Source: Stercorarius parasiticus (taxonomy: Eukaryota > Chordata > Aves > Charadriiformes > Stercorariidae). Taken from it: a stretch of DNA of 64,000 nucleotides. The notes beneath the pieces are model-generated. The model saw only the letters and a program-made list of their open reading frames with translations. It ran no database searches and was not told the DNA's origin. The translations under genes and the position numbers were made by a program. Each line of letters opens with the position of its first letter. The stretch's first letter is position 1. The DNA is taken from positions 248,279 to 312,278 of the forward strand of contig VWZL01000294.1 in the NCBI GenBank assembly GCA_013396915.1. Direction: 5' to 3'. Of this stretch, positions 1 to 11,800 are shown in pieces.

Positions 1-1632
1 CCAATGACATCCAACCAATAGTAAAACTTCTTTGGATTAATTTTGCAATCAATGGCACACCTTAAACTGTATGGGTGGGAAAAGGGGGCTGCCTCTAGTG
101 ATGGTCTGATACAAAATACTCCCTCCTGGAACTGAACAGGAGCTCCAAAGGCACTGCAGTTCCAGGAATACATTTATTTTCTTCCCATCCAAAGAAACAG
201 AAAAAGCACAGCTGCACCATAGCGCTATTCACTCCAGAAGTTCAGGGACGTCCCCATGAGATGTCGCATTTTCCTAGAGCTCTTTGGCGAGGTGTAACTA
301 CTCGCCACTCCTGACTCCCAGCTGACATGGAACATGGTGGAGTATTAAATGAAATACACGGCACCGACATCTCAAACTTTCTTCGTGCCAAAAAATGGAA
401 CACCTGCACTGGACAATAGGAAATGGATGATTAGAGTCAAGCAAATTTGTCAATTTTTAAGCATGACACTTTACTCCAGATCCTACAAATGAAAGCCATA
501 AATGAAAGACTATGGCAGTGAAAATCCCTCCAAACCCTTCGTGTATGTAACAACTTAGTTATACTCTTTAGTCACTTGGTTTTTTGATTAATATGTTCGG
601 GTTTTTTTAATGAGGTGAAAATATGTAAGAATTCGAAAACTAATACCCCTTAAAGTTCCTCCTAAAGATAAATGATACTTAAATACATCCAAAAGAGAGG
701 GATTATGAAAATTCCCTTACGGCAGAATTTCTGTATCTACTCTCAATAGTAATTGTTAAAGTATTACACTTCAACTTTGAAATTTAAACCAGGAATCCCC
801 AAATACTTAGAACAACAAAGAACATTATGAAAATGAAATTTGGTTATTATCCTTGTCAAACAAGTAACACCTTAAAAGTAAATTTTACCCCTCACGTTAG
901 GTAAAGGGATGATAATGCAAATCTAGTAATGAGTTACTGTAGTAAGTGTGGAGTTGTATTAACTTAACTGACATCTGCTGGAGACCAATTTCATCACAAT
1001 AAGCCATTTCATTAGGTTCTTCTTTGTTTCTTATGCTTAAGGTTACAACGTCTGGATGTCTGTAGCATCGTGATAATATGAATTTTTTCAATATAGGAAA
1101 TGATTTTTTGATATATTTCAATTTTGCAATTATAAAAAGAACGGAAACTGCCTTTTGCTCCTAACTGGAAAGCTGTTACTATTTATGAGTTAAGCAGATA
1201 CTTGCTGTGATCTAGAGCAATTATAAAATATTTCTATTTTGTATTATTTTTAAGGATTTATATTTGTCAAATCCATTTGGAACCTGATAAGGAATTTATT
1301 TTACACTTTGTTCCTTGGGATCATAAAAATGACTTCTTTTGCTTTTGACAGGTGGCACTGAATTACAGATAGAGCTTGTGGTGTGGAAAGGCAAAGATCT
1401 TTCTAAATTTCTTATGATAGTGTTAGTAATGATCGTATTCACTCTTTCAGATGGATAGTGATAATACTGTCATGTGTGAATGGGACAATTACACATAAAT
1501 ACTCAGATCATGATGGCAGGGATTTCTTCTTTCTCTTGCTCTGGCAGTGACTCTCACATTGTATGAAGGTACTCTGCCATTAATTAATGATTTATATTTA
1601 CGTGTCTATATGTATTTATATGTATACATATG

Positions 1633-1650
1633 CATATATATATATATATG
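1633..1650. repeat. (TA)n microsatellite
   Basis: A short run of alternating T and A sits inside a longer stretch of TATG/TACA-like dinucleotide-rich sequence (about 1605-1665). It is an ordinary AT microsatellite. Confidence 0.8.
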
Positions 1651-4183
1651 TGTATGTAAATATGCACAGCAATACTAACACTCCACTGCATATGTATCCA
1701 AGGACATTTACATGTTGTTGCTATGGCAGGATCCTGCTAACATCTGAGAAATAAAAAAATAAATGCCACCAGAGGGCTCACAAGCTATTTTATTTTTTAT
1801 GTCAACAGCTGTCTAAACCAATGAGCGCTGAGACTTATGCCTTTCCTGGGATTCAGTCTCCCATGTTTTTAATGTTTCTGTGCAGACATCAAGGTGTCCA
1901 GGTAGCAAGGTGAGGGTGCATTATCCCTTCTTCTGACACCAGAATATCATTTCAATATTAGTATCATTTTTCTGCTGAGTAAAAGTGTTCACTGTCAGCC
2001 CAGAGAATTTACGTTGCTGTGGAAAAGCAATTGCTGCCTTGAGTTTAGATGTGCTTGAAGTGCAATATACTTAACATATATTTGTAGCCTATATATCGCT
2101 TGTGCATGCAAACAAGCTGATGGACACAGAATATAGTCCTGTAATCTGTTCAAAAATGGACGTGGGTGTAGGTACAAGAATTGCCTAAATTAAACAAGCT
2201 TTTTAAAAAGGTATTCAGATGACATAGCGCCCTCTCTTTTATGAACTGCACGTGTATTTCATTGCCCAGGTCAGCCACCTCTGCCTTAAGAAATACTTCT
2301 GATCACAGAACTTTTCCGTGGCAGAGAACTTGCTGCTCTTCTAAATCCCTCTCAGGGACACCTGTGTACAAGTAGACTGGCAGCAAAACTGCAAACAATA
2401 CAGTGTGTTGACCATATACCAAAAAGCGGGAACAAGGAAGACTGTACATAAGAGAATGACACTGTTACAAAAATAAAGGCCTTAGACGGTAGGTTTGAGA
2501 GAGAAAAGGGAAGGAAAAAAAATCCAAAATCAGATAGACTGACAGAATGGACTGCATATACGCACAGATCAACAGTGATCGTAAAACCCTTTCTGCAGGG
2601 CATAACGTGGGAAAGTCTGAGAGATTCATCTTCCCTCGTTGAAATCTAGCCCCAAATTATCTCCAGTCCCTTTATTTCCTCCCCATAACCACCAGTATCG
2701 TTCCCTCAGTAGCTCTTATTCTCCCTTCCTTCTCAGTTTTATTCTCTCCTTGTGATCTCTACCGAAGCTGGCTTTGCTCTTAAACCTCCCTTTGATTTCT
2801 CTGCTTCTCTAATTCCTTTCCTTCTCTCTTTGTTTTCATTCCCTTTGCTTGATGCCAGAGACTGTATTTTCAATTCTTCCCACCCTTGTGCTCTCAGCTC
2901 CTCACTCCCTTCTCAGTGCTCTCCACCTGACTAATCCTCAGTACTGGCTCCTTCCCAAAAGCACTACTTCCACTTCTGTTCTCATGCTGTCAAACACATC
3001 TGGAATAAACTCACTTCCTCAGCTTAAACATAATTCTCTTATCTGAGCTTGTCTAAAGATTTTTACTTCTCCTCCTGAATGAACACTTAAGCTGCAAATT
3101 GCTTATCGTTGCTTTCCACCTTATAGTTCACCCTAAAATCTTCTGCCCTCGGCATGTCTGTCTCCTTTCACAACGCTCCCCGACAATTTTTCCCACCTCC
3201 TCCCTCAGTCACTGTGTTATTTTGTGTCTGTGCTCCATATAGCCAAAGTTGATCTGTGACTGAGGACCCATGACCCACACAGTGCAGGACAGCTCTGCTG
3301 CCCAAATGTTTGTTCCCTTGATGACAGTCACAGAGCATCCCCAGATCCCCATGCAAACTCGGTTGCACCAAAGAGGAGCTCCTTTAAATAACACGCAGAG
3401 AAGGCACAGATCGTTTCTCTGATGCTGCCTCCTTGTGTAAACCCTCTGCAAGATTTGAGTGTGCAGCATCCTTCAACACCATTAGTGAATTCTGCTCTTA
3501 GTGACTGAATCCAGTTATCACACCTCTGGAATTTCTAAGTATCAAAGAGACACAAATATTAACCCAGGAATGACGTTTAACTTCTTTAGCATTTTCAATA
3601 GGTTTGATTAACCATTAAGAAAAAAATAATTCTCTACACAAATATTCCTATTCAGTTATCTTTAAACATTCAGTTTCCATCTGCTTTACTTTTACAGCAG
3701 ACATAACAAGAAGGCGCTTAAAACTTGCTTTAATTGAGAGTATGTAATTGAAACCACTTCAAAGCAAGAGTTAGGAAAATATAAACTAGATGATGACCAT
3801 TGACTATAATTTTATTTGAGTTGAAAAACTTAGTTGTTATACATGTTGAATGGACAGTACTTAATCCTAAAAAAATATTTTATTTTTTATTATTATTATA
3901 TTTTTACTCCGACTGGGTTTATCTCAGATTTCTTGGTTTGTGCAGATGCCTCGGTTCACAAGGTAATTTTCATGAGAACAGAACATACGAGGTTGTCTTT
4001 CAAACTATCTGTGATATTTGTAGCCATAAGACTTTCCTACTGCGGGTTATTGCTACTTAACTTTCTTATCTCTCAAGTAAGATAAAAACATTGATCCAAG
4101 TTAAAAAAAAAAATTGATTGGGAGGAAAAATATTGAATGCATTTGCAACTGAATTATGATATAAAATAAGAAATAGTGATTTC

Positions 4184-4208
4184 ATTTGCATTGGCATTTC
4201 ATTTGCAT
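4184..4208. promoter_or_regulatory. Pair of POU octamer motifs
   Basis: Two exact ATTTGCAT octamers (reverse of ATGCAAAT) start 17 bp apart, at 4184-4191 and 4201-4208, in a local near-duplication. A half-similar ATTTGCAA lies at 4141. Exact octamers bind POU factors (Oct/Brn families). Whether this pair is functional cannot be seen from sequence alone. Confidence 0.35.
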
Positions 4209-5245
4209 TTCCTTTCTCCCAGAAGTGATTGGATCTTTAGTTTGAATTTTCACAATGCTTATGACATCTAAATTTTCCATGAGGATTCTGTCTTGTTTCT
4301 GTTTATATTTTGTACCAGTTTATTTTTGAATGTAATTCTGGTTAAAATAGTGGTCTTTGTTTATATTACTGTGGTGATACTTATTTAAAAGTATCACTCA
4401 TGAAGAGAAAACATGAAAAATTTAGATCCTAAGTAGAGCAAGAATTTTGGAGTTAGTCTAACTTTAGCTACTACCCATGTTGAAGTTAAATTCTATTAGA
4501 TGTGGGAAAAAAAATAATTATTGGTGCAGGCTAGGTACATAGAAACCTTCTTGACCAGGACTACTTTGCTGCAAACATGATCCAGCAATTAGTTTGCCGT
4601 TGTTCTTTTAATCATGTTCTGTGATGCATACACTTTTAGCAGCCAAGTATTACACCAAAAATCCACTTGACGTATGCAAGATGGATGCATAAGCTGGTAA
4701 AGGAGCAAATGCAAAAAGTGGCATAAAAGAAAGTGGAGTAAAAGTTGCAACACGTGATGTGTATTGGATGACACTGAACTAACAGTAAAGTGTGTGATAA
4801 TAATTTGCTGGTCTGATCCCTTAGCTTAGTGTCTTAATCCTTTGCCTTTGTTTCAGACAGATTTTGTGGTCTCTGGAGCTCAGTGTATTAAAAATACCTA
4901 GATCTTGATTCAGTCAGTTGTTTAAGATAATGCCGAATGTAAGCACATAGTCATGAAGAAGTCAGTTGAAAGATTTAGCTCCTTTGCTTAAACCACATCT
5001 CATCTGAGTCGGTTAGCCCACTGCACTTCCAATATGACCTATGACATGGGCGCTTCGCTTTTTAGGCCCACCAAAAATGCTAGGGCACATTTCCACCACA
5101 TTGATATGTCCTCTTACATCAACTCCCATTGATCTGATGGAGCAAAATTCCCAGGGTAAACATCAGTCTAGATAAGAACGGAAACAGGAGGAGAAAACAA
5201 AATTGGATAGAGGAGAGTCACATGCCCAGGACATGACAATGGTCA

Positions 5246-5419
5246 ATGACAGATTTACCAGAGGGCTTCCTTTTTCTTTCCCTTGCATTACTGCTTCTTC
5301 CTGTGGCATGTCCTCTGTGTCACTTGGCTGGGAGGCAGCCATATCCCCGGGCTGACGCTTGTCACTCTGTCTGCATCCAGCTCAATAGTCGTCGAGCGAT
5401 AAGCAGCACTGCTTTTTAA
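5246..5419 (+). other. Candidate 57-aa small ORF with signal-peptide-like N-terminus
   Basis: A plus-strand ORF of 57 codons. Residues 8-22 are strongly hydrophobic (FLFLSLALLLLPVAC) after a short acidic start, like a secretory signal peptide. Several cysteines and an Arg-rich end follow (Cys at residues 22, 25, 39 and 43). It lies antisense to the candidate exon above. The hydrophobic core derives from a polypyrimidine tract, which generates Leu/Phe/Pro runs by chance, so this may be an artefact. No homolog is recognised. Confidence 0.15.
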
Positions 5420-5420
5420 G
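5259..5420 (-). other. Candidate first exon (5'UTR plus 28 codons), minus strand
   Basis: On the minus strand an ATG at 5342-5340 has a good Kozak context (G at -3, G at +4). It opens 28 in-frame codons, beginning MAASQPSDTEDMPQEEA, and stops exactly at a GTAAAT donor-like site (intron would start at 5258). The upstream part (about 5345-5420) is CpG-enriched relative to the surroundings, as in a 5' untranslated first exon. Read through the donor, the frame would end after 59 codons. I do not recognise the protein. A competing plus-strand frame covers the same bases, so at least one of the two is chance. Seen: ATG, donor, CpG. Inferred: exon. Confidence 0.25.
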
Positions 5421-5439
5421 CCTAACTAAAACACATCCA

Positions 5440-6830
5440 GAGCCCACGCTTCTGTAAAATACTTTTTCTCTGCATAGAGCGTTTATATTAGTATATGTAA
5501 AACTTATCATTAGGGATTGGATTTTTTGGTTTTGTTTATAGGTGCATTAGAAACCATTTTGTTAGTGAATAAATAAGCAAAAATATGACTGAAGCAATAG
5601 TAGTGGTCCAGTCCATTCAGAGCTATAGGTATTTTCGATGCCATCTGTATACTTTTTAAGATGGCAACAAAAAATACTTTTCATAATATTTTCCAGCAGT
5701 CGTTTTTTTAAATTTCGTGCACCAGGTTGGTTACTTTCCTTTAAAAGAAGAAATCACACTTTAATTAGTAACCAAGCTTACAGAGAGTTCTGCAGCCAGG
5801 GAATGCTGGAAACAGTGTAATGAAGTAGAATGACTTGATACTGTAAGTTTCAAAACTTTACCTGAATTCGAACTTTATGGTCAAGTACTCGTATTTGCCA
5901 CTTCCTTTGTAAATTATACTATGGAATGGTCTCCTCCTGGCTGCTTCTTTCAAATATGATATGTGATTTTTGCATCTTGGGAACCACTACCACCACCATT
6001 GGGAAAACAGATTCCAGGTCTTTAAGATACAAGGTTCAATTAAATCTTAACTTTTGAGTTTTGACACCTGGTACTGATTTTTTTTTTATCAACCTTATTG
6101 TCAGCACAAAAGCTTGGAATGATTTTATTTAGAGGATGGCATATGAAGAAGGACAACAAAAGATTCTGGTATCAAGATAATAATACGCAGGGGTTTGCAT
6201 CAGATATTTTCATGTCTAGGGCTCTGAGATAAAATTTATTTTATACGCATTGTAGTGTTAATTGAAAAGTACTAGTGATCTTCTGTTTATCCTACTTTTG
6301 AAGCTGGAATGAGTAAATGGGAAATGCACAATTATTAATTCTTCATGTCACCCGAGCTCATAAAAACCAAGAAGTATCTTTGAAGGTAATTCTTCAAGGA
6401 CATTGTTGATTTGTGTGATTTAATTAAAATCTCATAGCTTGCAAAACACCTTATCAAAATGATTTTTTTCCTTATACTTAACCATCTGTCAGCCTATTCC
6501 AATTAATTTCACTTTTGATGCTGAATTTGCATCACCATTTCTGATTTTTGTGTTTTGTGAAAAGTAGTTTTGTCATCCCTGCATGCCTGCAAACCTGACT
6601 GATCTGCAAACATTCCGAAGTTTTAGTATTTCCTCTGAATGGTTTGGGTTATGACAATGTTTCAGGATTTAGACTGTAAACTCCCTGGTTTACAGGGCTG
6701 GTCTGAGTTTCACATTTGTGTAGTGTGTAACTCCAGTAGGAGTTTGGATATTTTAGACATGATTGCAAGGGAAATATTAATACTACTTGCTGCTTGCAGG
6801 CATAACCTAAGCATATGGAAGTCTAGTGGA
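5440..6830. other. Unique AT-rich non-coding DNA
   Basis: No recognisable gene, repeat family or strong motif. There are only short T-runs and AT-rich sequence. Confidence 0.55.
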
Positions 6831-6831
6831 A

Positions 6832-6938
6832 ATGTCCCTGCCCATAGCAGGGGGATTGGAACTAAATCATCTTTAAGGTCCCTTCTAACCCAAACTGTTC
6901 TATGATTCTGTGATTATGATTCCATGTTTCTATGATAT
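6832..6938 (+). mobile_element. CR1 LINE 3' end, 5'-truncated
   Basis: The segment matches the terminal region of avian CR1 elements: a 'ccctgcccatagcaggggg' block, then 'gattggaact', then 'aaggtcccttctaaccc'. It ends in several degenerate ATTCTRTG octamers (about 6897-6936). Only about 100 bp of the element remain, which is typical of CR1 copies truncated during target-primed reverse transcription. No coding part is left. Confidence 0.85.
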
Positions 6939-6954
6939 GAGAACAGAAAAATGC

Positions 6955-7350
6955 CCTGCTGGGTTAGAGCAGCAGTCAGTGTAGCTCAGTGCTCTGTCTC
7001 CAGACATGGCAGGAGGCAATTCTGTTTGGGGAGAGCATGTGAGTCTGGTTACTCTCTGCGGTGGACTTCTCCCTTCCTGCCTCAGGACCCACAGCTGGTG
7101 GGTTAAGGATTGTAGAGGATTGTTGTTTGCTTTAGTGCCTCTCTCTTTGTTGTTGATCTGTTTTGAACACCTTACCCAGCCTGCAGTGGAAGCAACTTTC
7201 ACAAGCTCACCACTGGCTGCACAATGAAGTATGTTGCTTTATCTGTTATAAGTCAATCTGTTAGTTTAACTGAGTGCTGTTCACTTCTACTACTATGGGC
7301 TTCTGTGAGTAACAGTTTCACATTTGCCTTATTCACTATTCATTTGATGG
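6955..7350. repeat. Possible ancient amniote CR1-like repeat remnant
   Basis: The start (gccctgctgggttagagcag, then a block ending in ctctgtctccagacatggc) and later blocks around 7140-7160, 7255-7280 and 7315-7345 follow the order of a dispersed repeat I remember from reptile and bird genomes (tccatctagcccagtatcctgtctcc-type). I place that repeat near the CR1/L3 group. Divergence is high and the match is from memory only, so this call is weak. Confidence 0.3.
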
Positions 7351-8295
7351 CTGGTGACATTATGATGCTGATTGTATAAATCCCAAGGTGGGAAATTACA
7401 GTGCAGTGCACGTGCAGCCCAGTGGTGTCTCTTCCCCTAATCTAGCAGCTCAATATATCTCAATTTGCATAAGCTTAACTATTTGAGATAAATAGTTCAA
7501 TAGCAAACTGCAGTGGTAAATTCATATAGGAGTGGATGGTGTGGGCATTCTTAACTTTGGGCTGCATGAGGATAACCAAGAGGTTGGTAGCAGGCAGGAT
7601 CTGGAACATTGCCACAAATATTATTGGTTCAGGTAACTTAGATCATCAGCATTGTATTTTGGTCCTTGCCTACAGTGATGGAGTGTGCACCATCTGGAAG
7701 AGTATTCCGGGTGCCCTTTTATTTTTCTTGAAAAATATTACTATCTCTGGTTGTGTGTCCATCTGCTTGTAGGTTACTGAGTGTAGTGGGCACTCAAGGG
7801 ATCATATAAGACTTGATAAGGGGATGTGTGGTAGTAGGCGTCCTGCCTTCAATACCTACCCTGCATGGAGGGGATAGGATCATGAGGCCAGAAGAAGAGC
7901 ATCTGTACTAGAGGGTTACGCTCGGGAGCAAGGTGTTCTAGGGATTAATTCTTTCCAGAGACAGTGTGATGTGAAGGCATCACACTATGCAGCCCAAGCC
8001 TGACTGTAGAGTTAGCATGCCCATATGGCCTCTAAAGACTCGGCTTCGTACTGAATTAAACTGCAACATAATAGAATATGAGCAGGACTTTATTTCCTTC
8101 CTCTTGTATTTATGCCACAGGCGAAGAAAAGTGCTTTAGCAGCTGGTAATTTACTGGAAATAGTTAAAAGAACAGGATAAAGTTAAAAATCCTTGAATAT
8201 GCCTCACTTCACACTATTCAAAAATAATGAGGGATCAAAGTGCATAAGAATAAAATTGAATGACAAGAAATGCTTTTCTCTATTGCTTTCGCCAC
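7351..8295. other. Unique non-coding DNA
   Basis: Nothing recognisable: no repeat family, no convincing ORF, and moderate AT content. Confidence 0.5.
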
Positions 8296-8299
8296 CCAT

Positions 8300-8790
8300 A
8301 TTGTCTATCTTATTTTGGGTTCTGGCTCTGAACCCTCTTTGCTCAGCCAAGGCGGGGTAGAGGGGAAATAAGAACCTTTTCCTCTTTGTACAGTGACGCG
8401 AGGGCAGCACACAATAGCAGTTCCTGGGCTCCCTTCAGTGAAGGGAGCTTGGGAACCACTCACTCCAGTATCCGCTGATGAGCCGAGTCTGCAGCCCTGA
8501 CAGCCCCACTTCACCTAGGGGAGCGGGACGGGTGAAGTGCAGAGGGTCCTTGGTGCCACGGGAGAGAGAAACCCAGACTGCTCAGAACCTCTCCCCGCAC
8601 CCAGAGACCACGCGGGAAGGAAGGTGTGGGCCTGCCCGAGGCACTGTCTCTCCATTGCTCCCCCTGGGGCAGTGTCGCCTCACCACCCGCTAGCCAGAAC
8701 TCACAGACAAATGGCACAACCTACCCTTCCTTTCATCTTCAGGACTCTAACAGCATTATGCAAATCCCAGCTACGTCCCTAGCAACCCAG
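8300..8790. promoter_or_regulatory. GC- and CpG-enriched island, possible promoter
   Basis: This is the most GC-rich stretch of the window outside repeats. It has about a dozen CpGs between 8390 and 8780, while flanking DNA is CpG-poor. Several overlapping open frames exist on both strands, which is expected for GC-rich DNA and does not prove coding. Its right edge carries an exact POU octamer and an X-box-like site. Together these look like a small CpG-island promoter or enhancer. An old GC-rich LTR fragment is the main alternative. Confidence 0.35.
8758..8786. promoter_or_regulatory. Octamer plus X-box-like (RFX) motif
   Basis: ATGCAAAT is exact at 8758-8765. After a 9-bp gap, GTCCCTAGCAAC follows at 8775-8786. 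The AGCAAC half is an exact RFX half-site, and CCCTAGCAAC resembles the X1 box of MHC class II promoters. The spacing and the adjoining CpG patch fit a promoter-proximal element. Binding is inferred, not shown. Confidence 0.35.
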
Positions 8791-8839
8791 TGCAAAGGCA
8801 ATTTTGTATGGCTTTTTTTTGTTTTTTTTTCCTTGTGAC

Positions 8840-11800
8840 AGATTTCATCCCCAAAGAGATGAGTCCAGTAGAGGACAGAAGTGATGGCTGCTGGAGTACA
8901 GAATGTCTGGTTTTGAATGCAATGAGTCGGCGGCTGCAGCCTAAGGCACTGGTGTGATTTTGTTTAAACAAACATAAGCCAATTAAAAATACAAAGAGAT
9001 TCAAGGAAAAGATGCTCTTAGCTGAAAGCCTCATGGGAGAATAATTTAAAGAACAGATCAATAGCAGTGAGAGAGATTTGTTCCCATAAGACCAAAAGCC
9101 AGCATGTAACAAATCTTGAGAAAGGCATTTACAGGATTGTATTTCGTGAGTGACTGTGGCATAAAAGAATAGTGCTTTAGCATAATTATAGTTAAATATT
9201 TACACAGTCTTAGCTGTTTCAGGGAAAGCAAATATCCTTGCAAAGATGATTTTCTCCTATTCAATATATCACTGAAAGTGCTTGCTGTGCATACCTTTAT
9301 TACAAACACAATAATTATATAAATGTGCCTTCAAGGAAAAGGGTAGTTGAGAATGCCATCTTTAAAAAAAAAATAAATCACAAAACTAGAATAAGGTACA
9401 CTATTACCTACAGGTTAAAATATTCTTCCCCTCATTTTCCAAGTCATGGCTTTTGACTTGTAACCTCTTTCTCACTCAAGCACACTTATGAAAATTCTTA
9501 AAAGGTGCAACAAGAAAAAACCATTATTATAAATGGCCTGAAATTATTTACCTAAGTGGTAGATTTTTAAATCTCCAAATGTAATATGCAATATTTTGGG
9601 ACCTTCCAGGTGTAGAAACAATATAAGATATCCCAGCTACCTTGCCATGTAGACATCTAGTTCAGCTGTCTTCGCCAAGAAACTGTGTCCCCTAGTTTTC
9701 AAATATGATAGATGGAGAGGGGGAAATCATAGGGACAAAAAATATTTGTGCACTTATGTGTCTTCCAGAGGACGGTTCAGAACAGTAGTTCAGTTTAGAA
9801 ATTATTTGCCCCCTGAAGAAGTATCTCTCCTGCTCTATTAAATGTACAGGGACAACAGAGGGATGATTGTCCTAGACTGGACCCTTAGAGTCGATAATAT
9901 AATTTTTCTTATAAGCTTAAACCTTTGAGAAAACAGCAGCTGAGAAATATTTTTTTCCAAAGGACAGCGGTTTTCTTGAAATCTTGAGAGATTGCTTCTG
10001 AGCTACAACATTTGCTCATTTTGCTCAGCAGAACAGAATAACTGTGAAGAAAATATTACAATTCTGTGTTGAGACTGGAATGAGGAGACTGTTTCTGTAG
10101 TAAGATGACTTAAAAAATAGGGCATATATGAGATCCTTGGTGTATGTCTGTTTGGTTCCACTGCTTTGCTCTGTGTTCATTAAATCAATGGTAAACATCA
10201 GTTTACATCTGCTGAAGAAATGACCCATTGTTTTACACTGCTGAGAGGGTAAAGTGGGAGAAAGATTAGTAATGCAGTGCAGCTGTTATAGAAAAAGCCC
10301 AGTAACTTCATTGTCGTGGTGTGTTTACCAGAACCATATGGGTTCCAGAAAGCACATTTGTTCTGTGCACATGGCTAAAAGCCTTATAGATAACTTAAAC
10401 ATCTTAGTGACACAGTTTGAGTCCCAGCTCACTTATAGCAGTCTTGGAGACACCAAATTAACTTGGTAGTGACAAGTTAACTCATTTGCAGTGTTAGCAG
10501 CTACTAAGACCACTTTTTAGCGTGGACTTTGTGTTCTTGAGTGTATCTTGCTCCATCAGCAGCCTTGGACTTGAGGATGCCCCTTGATGTCAGGAGATGA
10601 ATAATATTACAGTGCTACTGCCAGGTGCTGGTAAATCCCCCAGGGTATTTGGTGACTAGTAAGTTTTAATATATCATGGATGTAATGCCTATATATATAA
10701 CATAATTCAAATGTGAACATATATATACATACAACACATGCATAAATGTGTTTCTTAAATGCAAAGTGTATTGCAAATCATTGAGGAAACCTTTTTTCAT
10801 TCCCTCTGAAGCATTCACTGGAAGGTCTAAACATGTTTCTAATGAAAGCTAAGAATGCGGCTTTACCTCAGGTGTTTTCTGCTTGCCTTTCAGATTATTG
10901 ATGTTTGTGGTCAGGATTTCTCTAATGGCTCATGACACAGATGCAAATGTCATTAGGAAAAGCTTCTAGTTGAGCATGAAAGCATGAAAAGTTTTCAATC
11001 TCCGTATTTAACCACCTAAGAAGCAAAAGAGAGCAGGAAAGTAGAGAAAAGAAGTAAATCCACATAAAAGACGCTATTCCGTTTGCTGAAAGTAAGCAGT
11101 GGAACCTGGAAGAATAAGAATAATAAAATAAAAGTATTTCTTAGCTTTGTAAAATGTGCATGATGTTACAAAAATAAGAGAGCAAAGTTTAGCAAAATGA
11201 TAGAAATTTAATTAAGACATAAGATGTTATAGGAGACCGCTTTTTCATACAGCATAATTACAGGAAGCGTGTGCTTTTCCAAGAGCTTCCTGCTAAACTT
11301 GAAGGAAGCCGATGGAAGTCTTCATGGTCTTTTGATCAGACCTCAAATAAGGCCACATGTTGATGCCACTGGGCTGCATTTGACCTACCACTTCTAAAAG
11401 GACAGAGCAAATGTTCTTCAGAAAAAGACATGTTTTCCATTTTCACAATTAGTAAGTCAAATATTCACATTAATAATATTCATGAGAAGAAGACCCCCAA
11501 AGTATAAAAATTGGGATAAAAATGTAGAATTTGCAGTACGCTATTTTTAATCTATATAATCAATATAAATATTTACCCATAGAATTAAAAAACTCCAACC
11601 AAACTGACACTAAAACTAATAAAATTGCTCAGTTCCAGAATATTAGCCCTTTGAAAGTCCTCTGGTACTAAAATACTAATGTGTATATTTCTAGACATAC
11701 TAATGTGCATAGAGAAAGCTTTTTGTTAAAGAAAGGTAATATAAATCGATTTGAAGTATGACTATTATCCACTATGCAGTATTATTTAATCACTTACAAA

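Larger units (their letters stand above)
1..5230. other. Unique AT-rich non-coding DNA
   Basis: I see no gene here. The open frames are short, AT-biased and unlike any protein I recognise. A patch at about 220-345 holds several CpGs in a CpG-poor background, but neither strand shows a clean exon. Simple TA repeats occur near 1.63 kb and A- or T-runs are scattered. This is consistent with an intron or intergenic spacer. Confidence 0.6.
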
